A stretch of DNA of 64,000 nt from Daphnia carinata. Taxonomy: Eukaryota; Arthropoda; Branchiopoda; Diplostraca; Daphniidae. The stretch covers positions 4,772,971 to 4,836,970 of the forward strand of contig NC_081333.1 in assembly GCF_022539665.2 (NCBI RefSeq). The letters run 5' to 3'. Positions 49,749 to 61,694 of the stretch are shown here, piece by piece. Numbering within the stretch: position 1 is the first letter of the stretch; every line of letters starts with the position of its first letter. The notes beneath the pieces were generated by a model, which worked only from the letters and a program-made list of their open reading frames with translations, was not told the DNA's origin and made no database searches. The position numbers were made by a program, and so were the translations under genes.

Positions 49749-52316
49749 ATGGATCATCACATGCCACCCGGCTACGGCCAGGAAAATTACATGTATGGAG
49801 ATCCTTCTATGTCCTACCAAGGTAATCCAGTCGGTATGTATGGGTCGGGGGCAAGGCCTATGTCACCACCTCCTGGAGATGAAGATATTTCTGCCCACGA
49901 ACATTTACCAACAGCACTTGAAGAAGTTCTTGCGTACAAGGAATTGCGAGTGAGAGAAACAGGACACTCTGGAGAAGTTGATAACATTAGTAAGTTCGTA
50001 GTAATTATGTGGTTTTATTATAGTTAATAAACATCATTTATTCTATTTTTAGTCACTGAAGTACCTGCTGAAACTGTTGTAGAGGTTGATCAAAATCTAG
50101 ATGAAAAGAAAGATGACTTGGGTGGTGAAGAAAATGTTGAGGAAAAAACCAAAACTCAGAGAAATCAAAAAAAGAAGAAGAAGAAGAAGCGCACCAAGAG
50201 ACATCAACAGAAAGAAGAAGAAGAAAATGAACAGAATGACGATGCCGACGAATATCCGCAAGTCGACATTGAGTACGTCCAGGAAGAGATCGTGTACGAC
50301 GACAAAAATCCATTCTATCGGCAATTTGCTAAGATATTTGACGCTTTCAAAATTATTGATGAAAAGACTGCAAAGAAAGCTGAAGAAGAAGAAGCCAAGA
50401 AAAGAGAACTACAGCGGAATTTGGAACTTAAGAAAGTCCCCAAGTTTGCTGAAGAAGAAGACTTGGAGGAGAAGAAGGAAAACGCTGACGACGACAAACC
50501 AAAAGTTTCGAAAAGAAAACTCAAACAACTTACTCGGCTTAGTGTGGCCGATTTGAAACAGTGTGTTGCAAGACCCGACGTAGTAGAAATGCACGACGTC
50601 ACCGCTAGAGATCCTAAGCTGCTTGTCCTTTTAAAAGCCACAAGGAACTCTGTTCCAGTTCCCAGACATTGGTGTGCAAAACGCAAATATTTACAGGTTT
50701 GTTTTGCAAAAACGAAAGTTGTTTATCTTTTTGAATGGATTGTCAAACTGTTTAACTTTTATAAACGTAGGGTAAACGTGGTATAGAGAAGCCCCCGTTC
50801 AATTTACCCGATTTTATCAAGAAAACTGGCATCATGGAAATGCGAGCGGCCTTACAGGAAAAGGAAGAGTCAAAAACGCTTAAAGCCAAAATGCGAGAGC
50901 GAGTTCGTCCAAAGATGGGGCGTGTTGATATTGACTATCAAAAACTGCACGACGCTTTCTTCAAATGGCAAACCAAACCTAAAATGACGATTATGGGCGA
51001 TTTGTACTATGAAGGGAAGGAGTTTGAGACCCGAATGAAGGACAAAAAACCAGGAGAGTTGTCTGATGACCTGAGAACCGCTCTTGGCATGCCTGTTGGT
51101 CCGAGTTCAAATAAGTAAAAATCTATATAAAATCATTCGTCGGTTCCCTGATGAAAGGTTCATTCTCTATTTTTTTTTTCCCCACAGAATTCCTCCTCCT
51201 TGGTTGATCGCAATGCAGCGATATGGGCCACCTCCATCTTACCCGAATTTGAAGATTCCGGGACTGAACGCCCCTATTCCTGATGGCTCTTCCTTTGGTT
51301 ATCATGCTGGAGGCTGGGGAAAACCTCCAGTGGACGAATTTGGGCGACCACTTTACGGTGACGTTTTTGGATTGACTGGAAATGCAGGAGACGTAAGTAG
51401 TACTCAGCTGCCAATCAGAAACACTTTTTGCTTGACAGTCATATTTCGTTTGGAGTTCAACTAATTTTTTTGTTTTTATTGACCGATCTTCTCTTGCCAG
51501 ACGATCCTACTCGACGAAGAAGTCGACCACACGCTATGGGGTGAACTGGAATCGGAAGAAGAGGAAGAGGAAGTCGAAGAAAGCGAGGAAGAAGAAGGCG
51601 AAGAACAGGAAGGTGCCATTGATCAGTCGGGCTTAGTTACTCCTGCAGAAGGACTTGCAACTCCTTCTGGATTCTCATCTGTTCCTGCCGGTCTTGAGAC
51701 ACCAGACATGATTGAGCTAAGAAAGAAGAAGATTGAAGCAGAAATGGAAAGGTACGTACTTTAGGGTAGTTATTCGCCGCCTATGTTTATAGTATACATT
51801 ACCTTTCTTTTCATACCAATCGATTAGTAACGAAACGCCTCAGTTATATACCGTACTACCAGAAAAGCGGACAGATAGAATCGGTCAAGCGATGATGGGA
51901 TCCACCCACGTGTATGATATTGCGGCTGCCACCAATACGCAAAAGAGTAAGACCCGTTCTTGTCATGTTGGTGTTTCCAGTTTCATTTCCTTTTTCGTTG
52001 AACATGTATGGCCGCTATAGGTAGTGGCGGAGTGGAACTTAGTTTGGATCCGTCAGAACTGGAAGGCTTGGACTCTGAATCTATGGCCGCACGCTATGAG
52101 CAAACACTGCGCGAGCAACAAGGAAACTTGGCTAAAGAAGATTTCAGCGACATGGTTGCTGAACATGCTGCAAAACAGAAGGTAATTGGTCGTCGTAGCT
52201 TTTAATGGTAACTTCGACATTTATTGTTTTATCCGTTACAACAGAGCAAAAGGAAGAGACAGCAACAGCAAACCGACACAAAACAAGCCAAAAAGTACAA
52301 GGAGTTCAAATTTTAA
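49749..52316 (+). CDS. Sf3b2: Splicing factor 3B subunit 2 (SAP145)
   Basis: Eight exons: 49749-49989, 50053-50696, 50771-51114, 51188-51392, 51501-51751, 51828-51946, 52021-52181 and 52245-52316, joining in phase to 678 residues. ATG 49749 is the first in frame with the conserved body. Order: glycine/proline-rich N-terminus, lysine-rich and acidic stretch, the DUF382 core (about 230-340: KLKQLTRLSVADLKQCVARP, GIEKPPFNLPDFI), the PSP domain (about 400-455: IPPPWLIAMQRYGPPPSYP), an acidic block, and a basic C-terminal tail. Part of the SF3b complex of U2 snRNP, which binds the branch-site region in pre-mRNA splicing. It is shorter than the vertebrate protein (near 900 residues), mainly because the N-terminal SAP-domain region is not visible. 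Confidence 0.96.
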
Positions 52317-54582
52317 TATCGAAAAACAAATTCCTCTGGGATCATAAAATATCTCGTAATACACGATTTGCAAAAAAAAGGTATAGACCAGCCAGTCGTT
52401 TTGATCACTTCGAAATTCTTTTGGTGATATGCAGATCTCGGATCAATTTGTGAGTGGAAAGGGTCTATCATAACTCTTGGTAAATGCAGATACTACGGTT
52501 TTAATTCACCTCTTAGATTGTTTCTTTGTTTCCAATTTGTTTATTAATCTGGATAAGTGGTTTTGAAGACTATTGTAATGGAAAAAACGCTATTTGGCTC
52601 AAAATAGAGTTATTGATGATTAATAACGTATTTAGTCCTTACTTTTCAGTGCGTCCTCATCGTATTAAACGCATTGTTTTGCTACTGGCGTCGTATTTTG
52701 TAAATTTTTCCTTTTTGATAAAAATGATTCTCTGGTACCCCTTGTGCAAAAGAATTTCTAATGACGAGGGTATTTCTATAGCCTACCTGTGCAAACATCA
52801 GAAGAAGTTTATTCAAAACTGCATTGTGTTCGCGTTCAGCACAACTTCAAATATAAAAATAGGGAATATCGTCAGGAAATCTAGAACAGTTGAATTTTGA
52901 TAGTTGTTTTTATATGTTGTACAAGTTGTAGACGAAAATAAAAGATCTAACGTTGATGATATTTTGACATTTATGTCGAAGCTGCAAAGAACGTCCTTGT
53001 GCCAATCCCCAAAATCGAAAATGGCAATATTTTTTGTAGATTGCACGTTGTCGGGCTTGGCTGTTTATATTCCACTACATCGTAGAAGCAAAGCCTTGGT
53101 AACATGTTAGGGAATTCTTCCGTCTAAAAGAATAAACCTACCAAGGTCGGGATGAAGTTTCTTTCAGCAGCTTGTCGGGTTGTTTGGTAAAAAGACGAAC
53201 AATATGTGCAGTATTGCACTGCTGACACTACTGCTGCTCTACAATAAGTGCTGTGTCATTACCGCGATGAACGAGACGCTGTGTTGTAAAATACGGAGGG
53301 ATAGGAGAACACCTGGTGTAAAGAGCGTGCGACATCACAGCCGTAGAAGCCTTTACGCTAGGTGAACTTCGCACTACGTAAAATAAAGGTAATACAAAAA
53401 TGTAATAAAGGGAGAATTTCCTACGCTCACGTCCCCCTTTGATGGGACAACAGAAATATAGGAAAGGATAACACAAATAGCTTTTCCTATCCTAACATTT
53501 AAATAACTAGATTTACTTCTCGCTGCAACACATCCACGTCACTCTAATGGCATGCAAAGCATGATTAGTTTTATGATTTATTAGTCACAAACTTTCCGCT
53601 ATTAGTTTATGTTCTACACCTCGTAGGTGTAATCGTTATTGTGATCCAAATACGCATAGTTTTATATTGTCACGGGGTTTTGAGCACACAAGCATGGAGT
53701 TGGCAGATCTGGTGCACGTTTCAACCAAACGTGAACCCAAAATGCGTTGCTTTTTTGTAAACACAAGACGATCAATTCACTCAGCCTTGATTCATTGGCT
53801 AAAACACGACCAAAGAGTGGATTTCATTGATTCACTAACAATAATATAAGTTACCAGAAGATAGATCAATATAAGATACAGCACGGGAAAACATGCAACA
53901 CTTGCCAACTCTTAAACCAGACAATATGAAGAAAATGACATTATGAAGAGTCTAATGCGGTTTGCTTTAAGAAAGAGCAACAATTCTTCCATCGTAACCA
54001 GCAAATATTTCTCGTAAAATATGAAGCACAGAAAAACGCGATGGTCACGCTATAAGAATGCTACCAACAGCTTAATAATGTTATCTCAATAAGCCTTACT
54101 ATACCATCTTTTAGTATAACCAGATTAGTTACAGACGACCTACGTACTTCAAGCTTAAAGTATCGGACATTGGCAATATCGGTATTTGAACGCTGTTGAA
54201 ACCAATTATCAATCATAAAATTTTTTGCCAATTAGAACTAGTTTGCCGAATTTTAATTTAGTGCATATAAGAGCTTAAAATTGGCACGCACCGCAGACTT
54301 ATGAATTTGTCCAAAAAACCCAATGATCTGCTCAAAATTTTGTATTTTTACCAATGGTAATGCCATCGTGATGTAGAAATGCCATAAAAAATTCCACTAT
54401 ACTTTATTTCGTCGTCCTATTTGATATCTTTTAGTAGCTGGAATTGTTGAATAGATTGAATTGTATCGGACAGTAATGCTTGTCTTTCCTCAGAAAACTC
54501 CAGCGACAGTACAAAAGGTTACCAATCTCTCAGCTAAAAGTTATTTTCCGTCGATTGGTTCGGAAATGGGTCACCTAGTTAT
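52317..54582. other. Intergenic stretch, nothing recognised
   Basis: Open frames such as 52526-52900 (+) are AT-rich with no motif. 3' UTRs of Sf3b2 and the bHLH gene should lie at the two ends. Confidence 0.45.
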
Positions 54583-56517
54583 TTAATTTGGCTGAATCCA
54601 GTTTAAGGGCGAAGCCTCGTCGTATGTGCAAGAAAACGGATGCGCCCCTACGTTCGAAGAGTTGAACGGATGATCGATGTCTTCGACATCAACGCCCGCC
54701 GATCCTACAGCAGCCAAACCCATGCTCTTTTGTTGACTATGTCTTAGCAGCATAGATGAAAAGCCGTAGCTGTTGGTTGCAGTAGTTCGATGGTCGCTCG
54801 ATGTTGAGGCTTCACCAGAAGAAGTGGACAGCAATCCCACGGAACGCCAGGACGGCAACGGATCCAGAGAAAAATTTGTCGCTTCAAAATCCACTGTACT
54901 ACCAGGAGGAGAAGCCAACAAAAACTGCAAATGACGTATGTACTTTATTGCCAACCTGGAGGAGTCAAGAAATTAAGCATCATAGCTTAGTTGATTTGAA
55001 CCTTCGTACAATAAAAAGCATTACCTGAGCGATTCGATTTTCGATAATTTTTTCCCTGGGGGCTTAATGTATGGCAACTTCTCGCGTAAAGAATCAAATG
55101 CTCGGTTCATGTCTCTCATTCGAGTTCGTTCTCGATCGCATGCGGATTTTTTATAATCTAACATCGAATATTTGAGACATTACTGAGTTTCGGATCAACA
55201 GTTCTACTTTAAGACAGATCAGCAAACCTTTTTCATACTGGGCTCTGCTCGGGTTAGAACCTCTCAAACAACGGTAGGGGTTTGGGTATCGTTCTAGGCT
55301 GACAGCGTGCTGGAGCATGTCCTCCTTTTCAATGTCGGCCGCCATAAAAATGCCACCTTCTTGCAATTGCTCTAAACGATGTCCGCTGTACCCAGATCTG
55401 CCACTACGATCCATAATAAAACTTCCACCTGCTGAAGAGCTTTCTGGAACCCAGATCCGCCGATTGTTGGTGTCAAGGTGATACAACGCGTTGGATCCCG
55501 CAGGAACCGGCAATGATTTGAATGGATCTTCCATCATCATGAATGATGGATGTGGATACTCCAAATGGCTGTTTTTTGTTGACATCACAGTATAATGGCA
55601 AGGCGAGCCAAGCTGCTGATGCGAAGATTGAAGAGCCAAATGCGCTTGAGCTTCCTCGTAGCTGTTCTGCATCCAACAAGACGGATTGAAGTTGAACATG
55701 CTTGGAATTGGCATTAAACCATTGGTCGCTTCGATAGACGCGTCCGGAGATTCGTCAATATCTTGGACGACGCTAGGCAAATGACAAGATGCCAATGTTA
55801 TGTAGCCGGAAGGCGACTGACTATCGTGTGGGTTATCAACATATGAATTTTCTAATTCATCCCTGTCTACGGAAGTTTCCGTCTTGAGGAGTTCATTTTC
55901 TTCATCAATTTCTAGATAGTTAGTGGAAGGTTCCAGCAAAAGATCTTTTCTAAGTTCCAAATTTCTTGGCAATTCCACTTCATCGTCTTGCTCATGCCTG
56001 AAATTGGATTCTGACACGATGACGCTGCGTTCCTTATTTTCCGCAGAGGGAGTTGTTTGGCCAGAAAGAGATGGGCTAGTTGACAGACCATTTTCAATGT
56101 CCCCCAAAACAGCGGATGCCATCGTCAAATCTTCAGCCTTAAAATATATACATATATATACTGTATATACATATATTGCTATTTAAAAAACACATGTCGC
56201 TTTACGTTTTAATTACGTACCGTATCCGTATCGAAAACTGGTACCTCCAATAAGTTACCGTCCTCATGAACATGACTATTGCAGTGTTCAGACTCTTGTC
56301 CAGCAGGGATTTGAATAACGCTTCCAGCCGATGCTGGCATCCAGTGAATAACCTCAACGGCTCTCTCGCAGTCGGCAATATGTGAAGTTGCAATGGCATC
56401 TTTGACTTCGTTGTCATCAGATAATGACTGGGAATCTTTTGCCTCTGCAGTTTTTTTTTCTTTCTTTTTGTTTTGCATTTTCCGGGTTGACGAACGAGTC
56501 TTCTGGTAACGTGCCAT
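54583..56517 (-). CDS. bHLH transcription factor, 4 exons
   Basis: Exons 56517-56221, 56137-55228, 55157-55025 and 54955-54583 join in phase to 570 residues. The basic helix-loop-helix domain is at about residues 405-460, split by the last intron: [20 protein letters not shown], loop with [12 protein letters not shown], then [13 protein letters not shown]. The start ATG at 56517 precedes a basic KKKEKK region. The long N-terminal part is acidic and serine-rich without a known domain; the C-terminus is serine-rich. A bHLH protein dimerises through the helices and binds E-boxes. The domain resembles the Drosophila sage / Mesp type in the [12 protein letters not shown] and loop words, but I could not settle the orthology. 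Confidence 0.88.
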
Positions 56518-57577
56518 AGTTAATCCAAGATCGTTCTATTGTTTCGGCTCTGTACACCGTTATGACGAGAGCTGCTGCATCCGTTTGTCATCAAATAATT
56601 TAGCGATTTAAATTTTAATATTAAACTGTAACAGCAGCGGAGAATCTGAAATATATCCGTATCTGCACCTAAGTGTCCCCTCCATCCGCTCAGGCGTTTC
56701 CTGTGCGACTGCTTTAGTATGGATCTCGACAACGACTATTCAAATGGTACTTCGTGTCTCATTCTGCGCGTTTATCTCAACAGGGGACAGCGATAGGGCC
56801 ATAGTCTAGGAATATTTATAAAATACTTTTTTCTCAATTTATAAGTTACGAACGTTTCGAAACTTATATACCACAGTTTACGGATTTTAATGTCAAATAG
56901 ATGTTTACTGTAAATTTTACTAGCGTTCCAAGTTGTATCACGTACCAGTTATTTTCGCTAATGGGCTTTAAAGGGTAATTTTTTAAGAGAAGATGTACGC
57001 GACCGAGGTCTACATTCCTATGGTGTTTAGAACCTGCAGAACGAAGCACGGTGTACGAAAGCGATTTTTAACGGAGGACTCAGAACAAATATTTTCACGT
57101 AAAAATTCTTTTTAAAATTGGACTTTCCAACATTTATGACGTTGTTGAATGCATCGATCAGCTGGTACGACAGGTTCGTGCAAGTGCTACACGTGGTGCA
57201 CACAACTAACACCTGTGCAAAGGGGCGAGGTTGGGCTGGCACAAAATGAAGCACGCGTCATCATCGCCACTTTTGAAACGCAGGTGGTGCACAGGTGGTT
57301 TATGGTTGATACGTTCAACAAATAATTTCTCTCCTATACACAACGAATTTGGAACAATTTGTTTACTGAAAGGACCATGGTTCATATTACACTTTCCTGT
57401 TTTTTCTGTATTTTACAAGGAAAGAAAAATAATTAAAAATGAAGATCAGATACCCGATGGATTTTTAAAATATTGTAAATTTTACAAAGGCTGCGCCTTC
57501 TTTCCTCATTACGATCTTCGTGTAATTAAGAAAAAAAAATGGTTTTAAACACGAGCATTTCTCGACATCTACTTGTA
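56518..57577. other. Intergenic stretch, nothing recognised
   Basis: Upstream of the bHLH gene and downstream of Cgrrf1, both minus strand. A short TATA-like AT run at 56140-56180 is inside the bHLH intron, not here. No coding frame supported. Confidence 0.45.
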
Positions 57578-58762
57578 TCAGATTACGAAGAATGAAATGA
57601 CACGACTGCGACAAACGGGGCAATTTTCGACGCGCTTGAAGCAATTCGCACAGAGGCAAGCATGTCTGCAAGGCAGTAAAACATGGGTAGTCGGCAAATT
57701 CCAACAGATAATGCAGTTGACATTGCCTTCCTTGAGAAATCTCCGCCTTGAACCATCTTCATCTGTACTACTATTATTCTCCTGTGAATACAAAGGCTAA
57801 CAAAAATGTAAAAAAGAAAATGTCAATCAAGATAACATTTCATCTACCAAATGAGAGATTCAACCAAAGACTTTATTACCTTGAGATTTAATACCCGACC
57901 ACCTTTGAATTTCAGGTATTGACACAAAGTCGTTGGCGGAACGTTGCAATAACGGTCTGGGATATGGAGTATGGTGATTATGGCTGCTGGTTCCTCATCT
58001 CCGATACATTCAACATCGGTTCTGATGTGAAAAGTGACAAACGCGTACGTCAATCTGGGCAATTGACTAATCGAACTCTGTATTAAGAAAGGCTTGGATA
58101 AATGAATATCCTCTTTGGCATATCTGAAACAAGATAAATCATGCTGTAGCCATGTTGGCTGATGTCCTTATCACATAAATTAACTGCCAACACCATAGTA
58201 CTTACATCTGTATATTAGGTAAAATTTTCTCTTCAGTTGTGAATATTCCACTAAAGTTTTGCCATGGCTCATTAATCAAGAGTCTTACTTTGTCTGCTGA
58301 CATTTCTTTGCAAACAACAAAAAGGCATGGGAAGGAGCTAGTGGAGTACAAAGTTAGATTATGGCTATCTAAAAAAGAAAATCTTCAAAGTAAAGAAAAA
58401 TCTTATGCAGTTGCTAAACTATATACCTAATCCAATGGTGTCAAATTTTCCTATTTCCAATGAAAAAGGTAAATCAACTTTAGCTAAGAACTGTTCCTGG
58501 GCTGGTTGTTTTACCTCTACAACTGATGTCACAGCAAGTTCAAACTCGTGGAGTCTAAGAATGACACAATGATAGACAAACTGTACAATATTAGTTTTTG
58601 TCTGCTTCTGTATAACATATGCTTGTCAAATTAGAAATATTACCTGAACTGCCGGATAAAAAGGATCATGGCTGCACAACATATCAGAACAGTGAAGATT
58701 GATCCAAAGTTTGAAACAATTGCCAGATAAGTTAGTTGGCATGCAATGTGTAGCATTTGCAT
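57578..58762 (-). CDS. Cgrrf1: Cell growth regulator with RING finger 1 (CGRRF1)
   Basis: Five exons: 58762-58644, 58554-58427, 58368-58206, 58123-57880 and 57796-57578, joining in phase to 290 residues. One membrane segment near residues 8-36 (LAIVSNFGSIFTVLICCAAM) at the N-terminus, then a soluble region with ITILHIPDR matching the family word VIHIPDR, and a C-terminal RING: C246, C249, C261, H263, C267, C270, C277, C280 in CIICWNLP / LLPCRHACLC / CPVC. The vertebrate protein is about 330 residues with the same plan, an ER-membrane E3 ubiquitin ligase. A second ATG lies two codons after the chosen start. Confidence 0.93.
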
Positions 58763-59249
58763 TTTTCACGTTAACATTTGGCAGTTCTAGAAATGCATTT
58801 CGATGTTAGGCCTGCATAAAAAATAAAAAAACGAACACGAAAAAATGTTCTTTCCAAACCATAGCCTACTACAATAACAGCCAGTCACCGCGCAGGCGCA
58901 ATCCCTCCTACGCTTAAAACTAATGTTGGGCTCGTAATACCCCAAACCGAACTCCACCTTCCACTGTTTGGTAACTAATACTGAATTGAAATGAGTGGAA
59001 AGAAGCAGTGGAAAGTGGAATTTTGCTACAGATACCTGTACTACGACGGCATTAGGCCTCCTCTCCCCCAGAGGAGAGATTGCCAATATCGAGGATATTG
59101 GAATGGGTGGGAAGAAGCTGTGGAAAGTTCTCTGTGGAAGAACAGCTGAAGCATTCTTTTCTTGTCAAAATATATGCAACCTTTCGGTTTTTGTTTCATT
59201 GCATTTTTTTTGCTTATTGCCATGTTTTTCGGGTTCGTCTTAATAAGTT

Positions 59250-59697
59250 TAGTTTCGTTAGGCTTGCCGTTTCGCTTAAATTTTTAAGCGGGTGCGCCGC
59301 ACCACTCAAAGACAATTGAGCGTGATTGGTGAACCGCTCAATTGGTAGTTAAGAGGTGCGGCGCTCAAAATTTGCCGTATCGCACATTTTGCTTTCTGCC
59401 GTCTGCTGTCTGCTATATATACGACGGTTGCCTAGGGAGCAAACTTACTTGTGCATGACTTGTAGTTTTGAAAGGGTCGACTGCAATAATTTAGGAAATA
59501 TTTATGGTACCGACCGTTAGGTGGCGTTATTTCCGTGGTAATGACACTTTTTGAGCGGGTTCTCATCGCACATTTTTTTTTTTAGCGTAGCGCCAATCAC
59601 GCTCAAATGCCGTTAAGCGGTTCGGCCGCTTAAACATTTAAGCGGAGCGTAAATTCGCTCAAATTTTGTGCGCGCTCACGGCAAGCCAATGAAACTC
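59250..59697. mobile_element. Fold-back TIR element (MITE-like)
   Basis: AGTTTCGTTAGGCTTGCCG at the left is matched by the reverse complement of CGGCAAGCCAATGAAACT at the right with one substitution and one gap. The interior carries GCTTAAG/CGCTTAA and GAGCG words in both orientations, so each end folds on itself. The core CTTGCCG is shared with the hAT-like MITEs at 17322 and 20156. No clear target duplication was found, so the superfamily is uncertain. Confidence 0.6.
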
Positions 59698-59699
59698 AA

Positions 59700-61690
59700 G
59701 CAAGAGTTTCATTATGTAAAAGGAGAAAAATAAACTTTGTTTTACTGTTGCTTTTGCATTTAATTGATTTAATTTATGAATTATGTGTAAAATGAAAAGA
59801 TTAAGCTTGTTAAAGATAGACATAGGAAATCATATGTAGTTATTCAATATAAACATGTACACCGAAGGAGTGTTTAAAAAAAAAAGAAAGGAGAAATTTT
59901 TCTAAACGAGCTTGTAGAAATTTCATTGGGGCACTGGAAAAATGCCTGCGAGAAGGGATTGTGTTTTCGTAATTTTAAGAGCAATAATGGAATTGCAAAA
60001 ATATTAGTTCAAACAACATAGCGTTCACGATATTACAACGAGCACAACTAATAACAATACTGCTTTTGACTAAAATTTCAAATTTCACCGAATGCTTCAT
60101 TCAAAGTTTCATCATTTCCCTTTCCCTACTCCAATCATCATTGAAAAAATGTGTTCAAGGTAAAATAGTTTAAGTTGTACAAAATTAATCCGTGTTGACC
60201 AACACTAAATAACCCATGTCATAAGTTCTAGTTTATTTGTTTTCATATCGATATCATTGACACTACATGCATGCTATCTGAATCCCAAAAGGTAATGCAG
60301 TGATCTCTCTCGGTATCTGATATTTTGAACATTTTCCTTTAATCGGACCACGAAAATTTCGAGCCAGTTGTTATGTTCCCAATTGTAGATCTGGATACCC
60401 TGGCTATCCAAGGTTTTTTTTGGTAAACTTTCTACGATTGGTGCACATATAGCTTTTACTGAAATTATTTGGAATGAAGTGATCAGACATCTGTAGACAC
60501 GTGTTTCGTGTATAGCTGAATGACAGTGAAATTCTCAGAGAAATAGAGAAGTGTAATACAGTTTTGTTTCACTGGGAAATTTTCCCAGGACTGTAGTGAG
60601 GTAATAATTTAAAAAATCCTATACTATAATCTAAATTGTCATAATAATGTCATTGACTTTCCGAGATTCTTCGGTATTGTCCTATCATGTGAACGTGGAC
60701 AGGATACCCCATCAGCAACCTCTTTCCTACTAATTTGCCTCATAGCGTAGATGTATGTTCCGGTCCACGACGCCCATCGTATTCAAGAAAGTTGACGACG
60801 AAGAAAGGATGCACACTTTAACGAGTTATACAGACTGCATGTTGAAAAACTTTCTCAAAGACTTTCTATTGAGGAGTATAATATGTTATGGTTCTTCAAC
60901 TGAAAACCAGAAAAACGATTCAGCAGAAGAGGAACTGAATCTTGACGAAACGAACTCCAGTAAGCAGAGTCATAGAAACCTCGTTACTGCACAATGGGCT
61001 GTAAGTTCCATAAGAACGTACTGGGACTTGTGGTCAAATTCTGGCCGTTAAAAACCGCCCCTAGTGGTTTAGTTGGAGTACTAGTTGATACTAACCAATG
61101 AGCTATGTCCTGTCAAAATTTCGACATTCAATCAAAGAAGACCCACAAAACGAAGGAAGATTGAAATGGAAAAGCTGTTCATCACGTAGCTATTCTTTGT
61201 TTATTTAATTCAACTGAGTTTTAAGGCAAGTACATTACGAACAATTTTTAAACCCACAAAATATACCAATATTATACATGATTTGAGTTTTCCATGGGTT
61301 TTAACTTGGGCAGAGGCAGCTAGCAACATAGCATTTTTAAGGCGTTTAGACTCAAAATGGTATCGTAGACAAAAAAAACTCTCTTTTTAGATAAGGAAGA
61401 AGGAAATCACGATGAACATCGCAGAAAACAGGAATAAAGTTCGCTTTGGCAATTTTGCAAATGCATTTTTGTAAGTAATCTTCCACATACAGCTGCCCAA
61501 GGGGTTGAAATGCGTTTCTAAAATGTTTTGAATACCACGAAAAGTTTGGCACAGTGATAAAAAAAAATTAGGAACAAAACATTTCTTTACTTTTATCTGT
61601 TAGCTAGATCCTTTCGATGTGGGCTAGAATTGCTAACATATTGTTAAGAATGCTTTTCTTCTCAGACCAATTTGTTATTGTAATAGCCTA
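59700..61690. other. AT-rich intergenic stretch with one weak ORF
   Basis: A plus frame at 60755-61051 (98 codons, acidic, reading STENQKNDSAEEELNLDETN in its middle) could be an exon, but I found no motif or splice partner. Nothing else is recognised. Confidence 0.4.
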
Positions 61691-61694
61691 CTCT

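Noticed and set aside
50053-50686. Long frames in other phases and on the minus strand across Sf3b2 exon 2
   Set aside because: Caused by lysine/glutamate-rich codon composition; only the Sf3b2 frame joins neighbouring exons in phase and matches the family.
60755-61051. 98-codon plus ORF as a real gene
   Set aside because: Starts with an ordinary ATG but shows no motif, promoter or splice partner; kept only as a remark in the intergenic entry.
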